A stretch of 6,012 bases of DNA from Colimorpha_A sp045540115 (lineage in GTDB: Bacteria; Bacillota; Clostridia; Oscillospirales; CAG-272), in contig JAZQGR010000016.1 of NCBI GenBank assembly GCA_045540115.1, forward strand, positions 1 through 6,012, read 5' to 3'. The notes under the pieces are model-generated. The model was not told the origin of the DNA. It saw only the letters and a list, made by a program, of their open reading frames with translations, and ran no database searches. The first letter of the stretch is position 1, and every line of letters starts with the position of its first letter. Position numbers and translations under genes: made by a program. Shown here piece after piece: positions 5,429 through 6,012 of the stretch.

Positions 5429-5776
5429 ATGTTAGAGCCTGTAACCAAAAAATTTGAGGATGGCTCAACGCTTGAAACCTTCAGATTTACCTTCTTTTGC
5501 GACATCTGCGGCAAAGCGGTCAAGGAGATCACATATCCCTATAAACCGCCCTTCAAAGCCAAATTCTTCATCTCGAAGTCTGAACGCAGGGCGAGAGAGC
5601 TGCTCTGGCTGCACGATCATGACCGTGCGTATGAGCGTGCCAACAAGGAGGTTCTGCTCCAATTCAATCGCTGTCCCGCCTGCGGAAAGCGTGTATGTGA
5701 AGATTGCTACCACGAATTGGAGGGACTCTGCCGCGAATGTGCAAGGAAAATAAGAGGAGAAAAAGATGTAGGCTGA
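5429..5776 (+). CDS. Small eight-cysteine zinc-ribbon protein, function unknown
   Basis: The start is ATG 5429, preceded by AAAGGAGG (5414-5421) with a 7-nt spacer. An upstream in-frame start at 5222 would run through the terminator and is rejected. The 115-residue product has four CxxC knuckles: C24/C27 (CDIC), C82/C85 (CPAC), C90/C93 (CEDC) and C101/C104 (CREC). This is enough for two zinc sites, probably one pairing the N-terminal knuckle with a C-terminal one. Between them lies a basic helical segment (about residues 44-78, SERRARELLWLHDHDRAYER). It has no signal peptide or membrane segment, so it should be cytoplasmic. The C-terminus is basic (ARKIRG). I do not recognise the family. It is followed after 56 nt by another small gene, probably co-transcribed. 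Structural zinc binding is well supported; nucleic-acid or protein binding is only a guess. Confidence 0.85.
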   Translation: MLEPVTKKFEDGSTLETFRFTFFCDICGKAVKEITYPYKPPFKAKFFISKSERRARELLWLHDHDRAYERANKEVLLQFNRCPACGKRVCEDCYHELEGLCRECARKIRGEKDVG

Positions 5777-5832
5777 CAGCATGACCAGGATTGCTCCCAC
5801 ACCAAAACAAACAGAAACAGGAGGATTTACAC

Positions 5833-6012
5833 ATGGCATTCTTTGATAAGATCGGTGATTTCGCAAAAAACATCGGCGACAAGACCGGTGATGCAATCGA
5901 AATCAGCAAGCTCAATTCCAAAATCAACACGGAGAAAAATCTCGCCGCCGAACAGTGGAAGAAGATCGGCGAGTTTTACTACAATCTGTATATAAACGGC
6001 GGTGAAGTCGAT
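5833..6012 (+). CDS. N-terminus of a small MAFFDK-type helical protein, cut by window edge
   Basis: Sixty codons are visible from ATG 5833 to the right edge with no stop. AGGAGG (5819-5824) lies 8 nt before the ATG. The product starts MAFFDKIGDFAKNIGDKTGD and continues with a charged amphipathic helix (KLNSKINTEKNLAAEQWKKIGEFYYNLY), no signal peptide and no membrane segment. From memory, Clostridia carry many short proteins with this N-terminal pattern, and they often end in a C-terminal zinc ribbon; that part lies outside the window, so I cannot verify it. It sits 56 nt after the zinc-ribbon gene on the same strand with no terminator between, so the two are probably one operon. The function is unknown. 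Confidence 0.88.
   Translation, partial: MAFFDKIGDFAKNIGDKTGDAIEISKLNSKINTEKNLAAEQWKKIGEFYYNLYINGGEVD

Overview
The window looks like chromosomal or accessory DNA from a low-to-medium GC Gram-positive anaerobe, most likely a gut-type Clostridia (Oscillospirales/Ruminococcaceae-like). The basis is the strong Shine-Dalgarno sites, near-consensus sigma-A promoters with 17-bp spacers, tight U-tailed terminators, and protein types I associate with that group: XRE regulators, a DUF6061-like protein, and a cell-surface protein with InlB-type repeats. The taxon is an inference; no marker gene is present.

Layout. (1) 1-1488, minus strand: a large XRE-type regulator, 496 codons open without a stop and running off the left edge, with its own promoter at 1517-1545. 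(2) 1546-1904: no convincing gene. It holds a near-perfect palindrome (1680-1700), a run of four short stem-loops (1733-1824) and a further inverted repeat (1859-1884). (3) 1905-2472, plus strand: a small transcription unit with a strong promoter, a truncated 42-residue XRE gene, an 81-residue DUF6061-like gene and a strong terminator. (4) 2473-2735: nothing recognisable. (5) 2736-5257, plus strand: a promoter, a 72-residue XRE regulator, a 731-residue membrane protein overlapping it by ATGA, and a GNRA-loop terminator. (6) 5258-6012: a 115-residue eight-cysteine zinc-ribbon protein and the start of a second small protein (MAFFDKIGDF...), which is cut by the right edge.

The most notable item is the two-gene operon at 2804-5214. 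The second protein reads, in order: signal peptide, right-handed parallel beta-helix, two InlB-like beta-grasp repeats, one transmembrane helix, a short cytoplasmic linker and a C-terminal LuxR/GerE-type DNA-binding domain. This would be a one-component membrane regulator with a large surface-exposed ligand-binding or adhesin-like sensor, joined directly to DNA binding without a kinase. It is translationally coupled to a soluble XRE regulator. I do not know of a characterised system with this architecture.

The window holds four HTH DNA-binding modules (three XRE, one of them broken, and one LuxR) in 6 kb. The left part is visibly more AT-rich than the beta-helix operon, which suggests a mosaic regulatory or accessory region.
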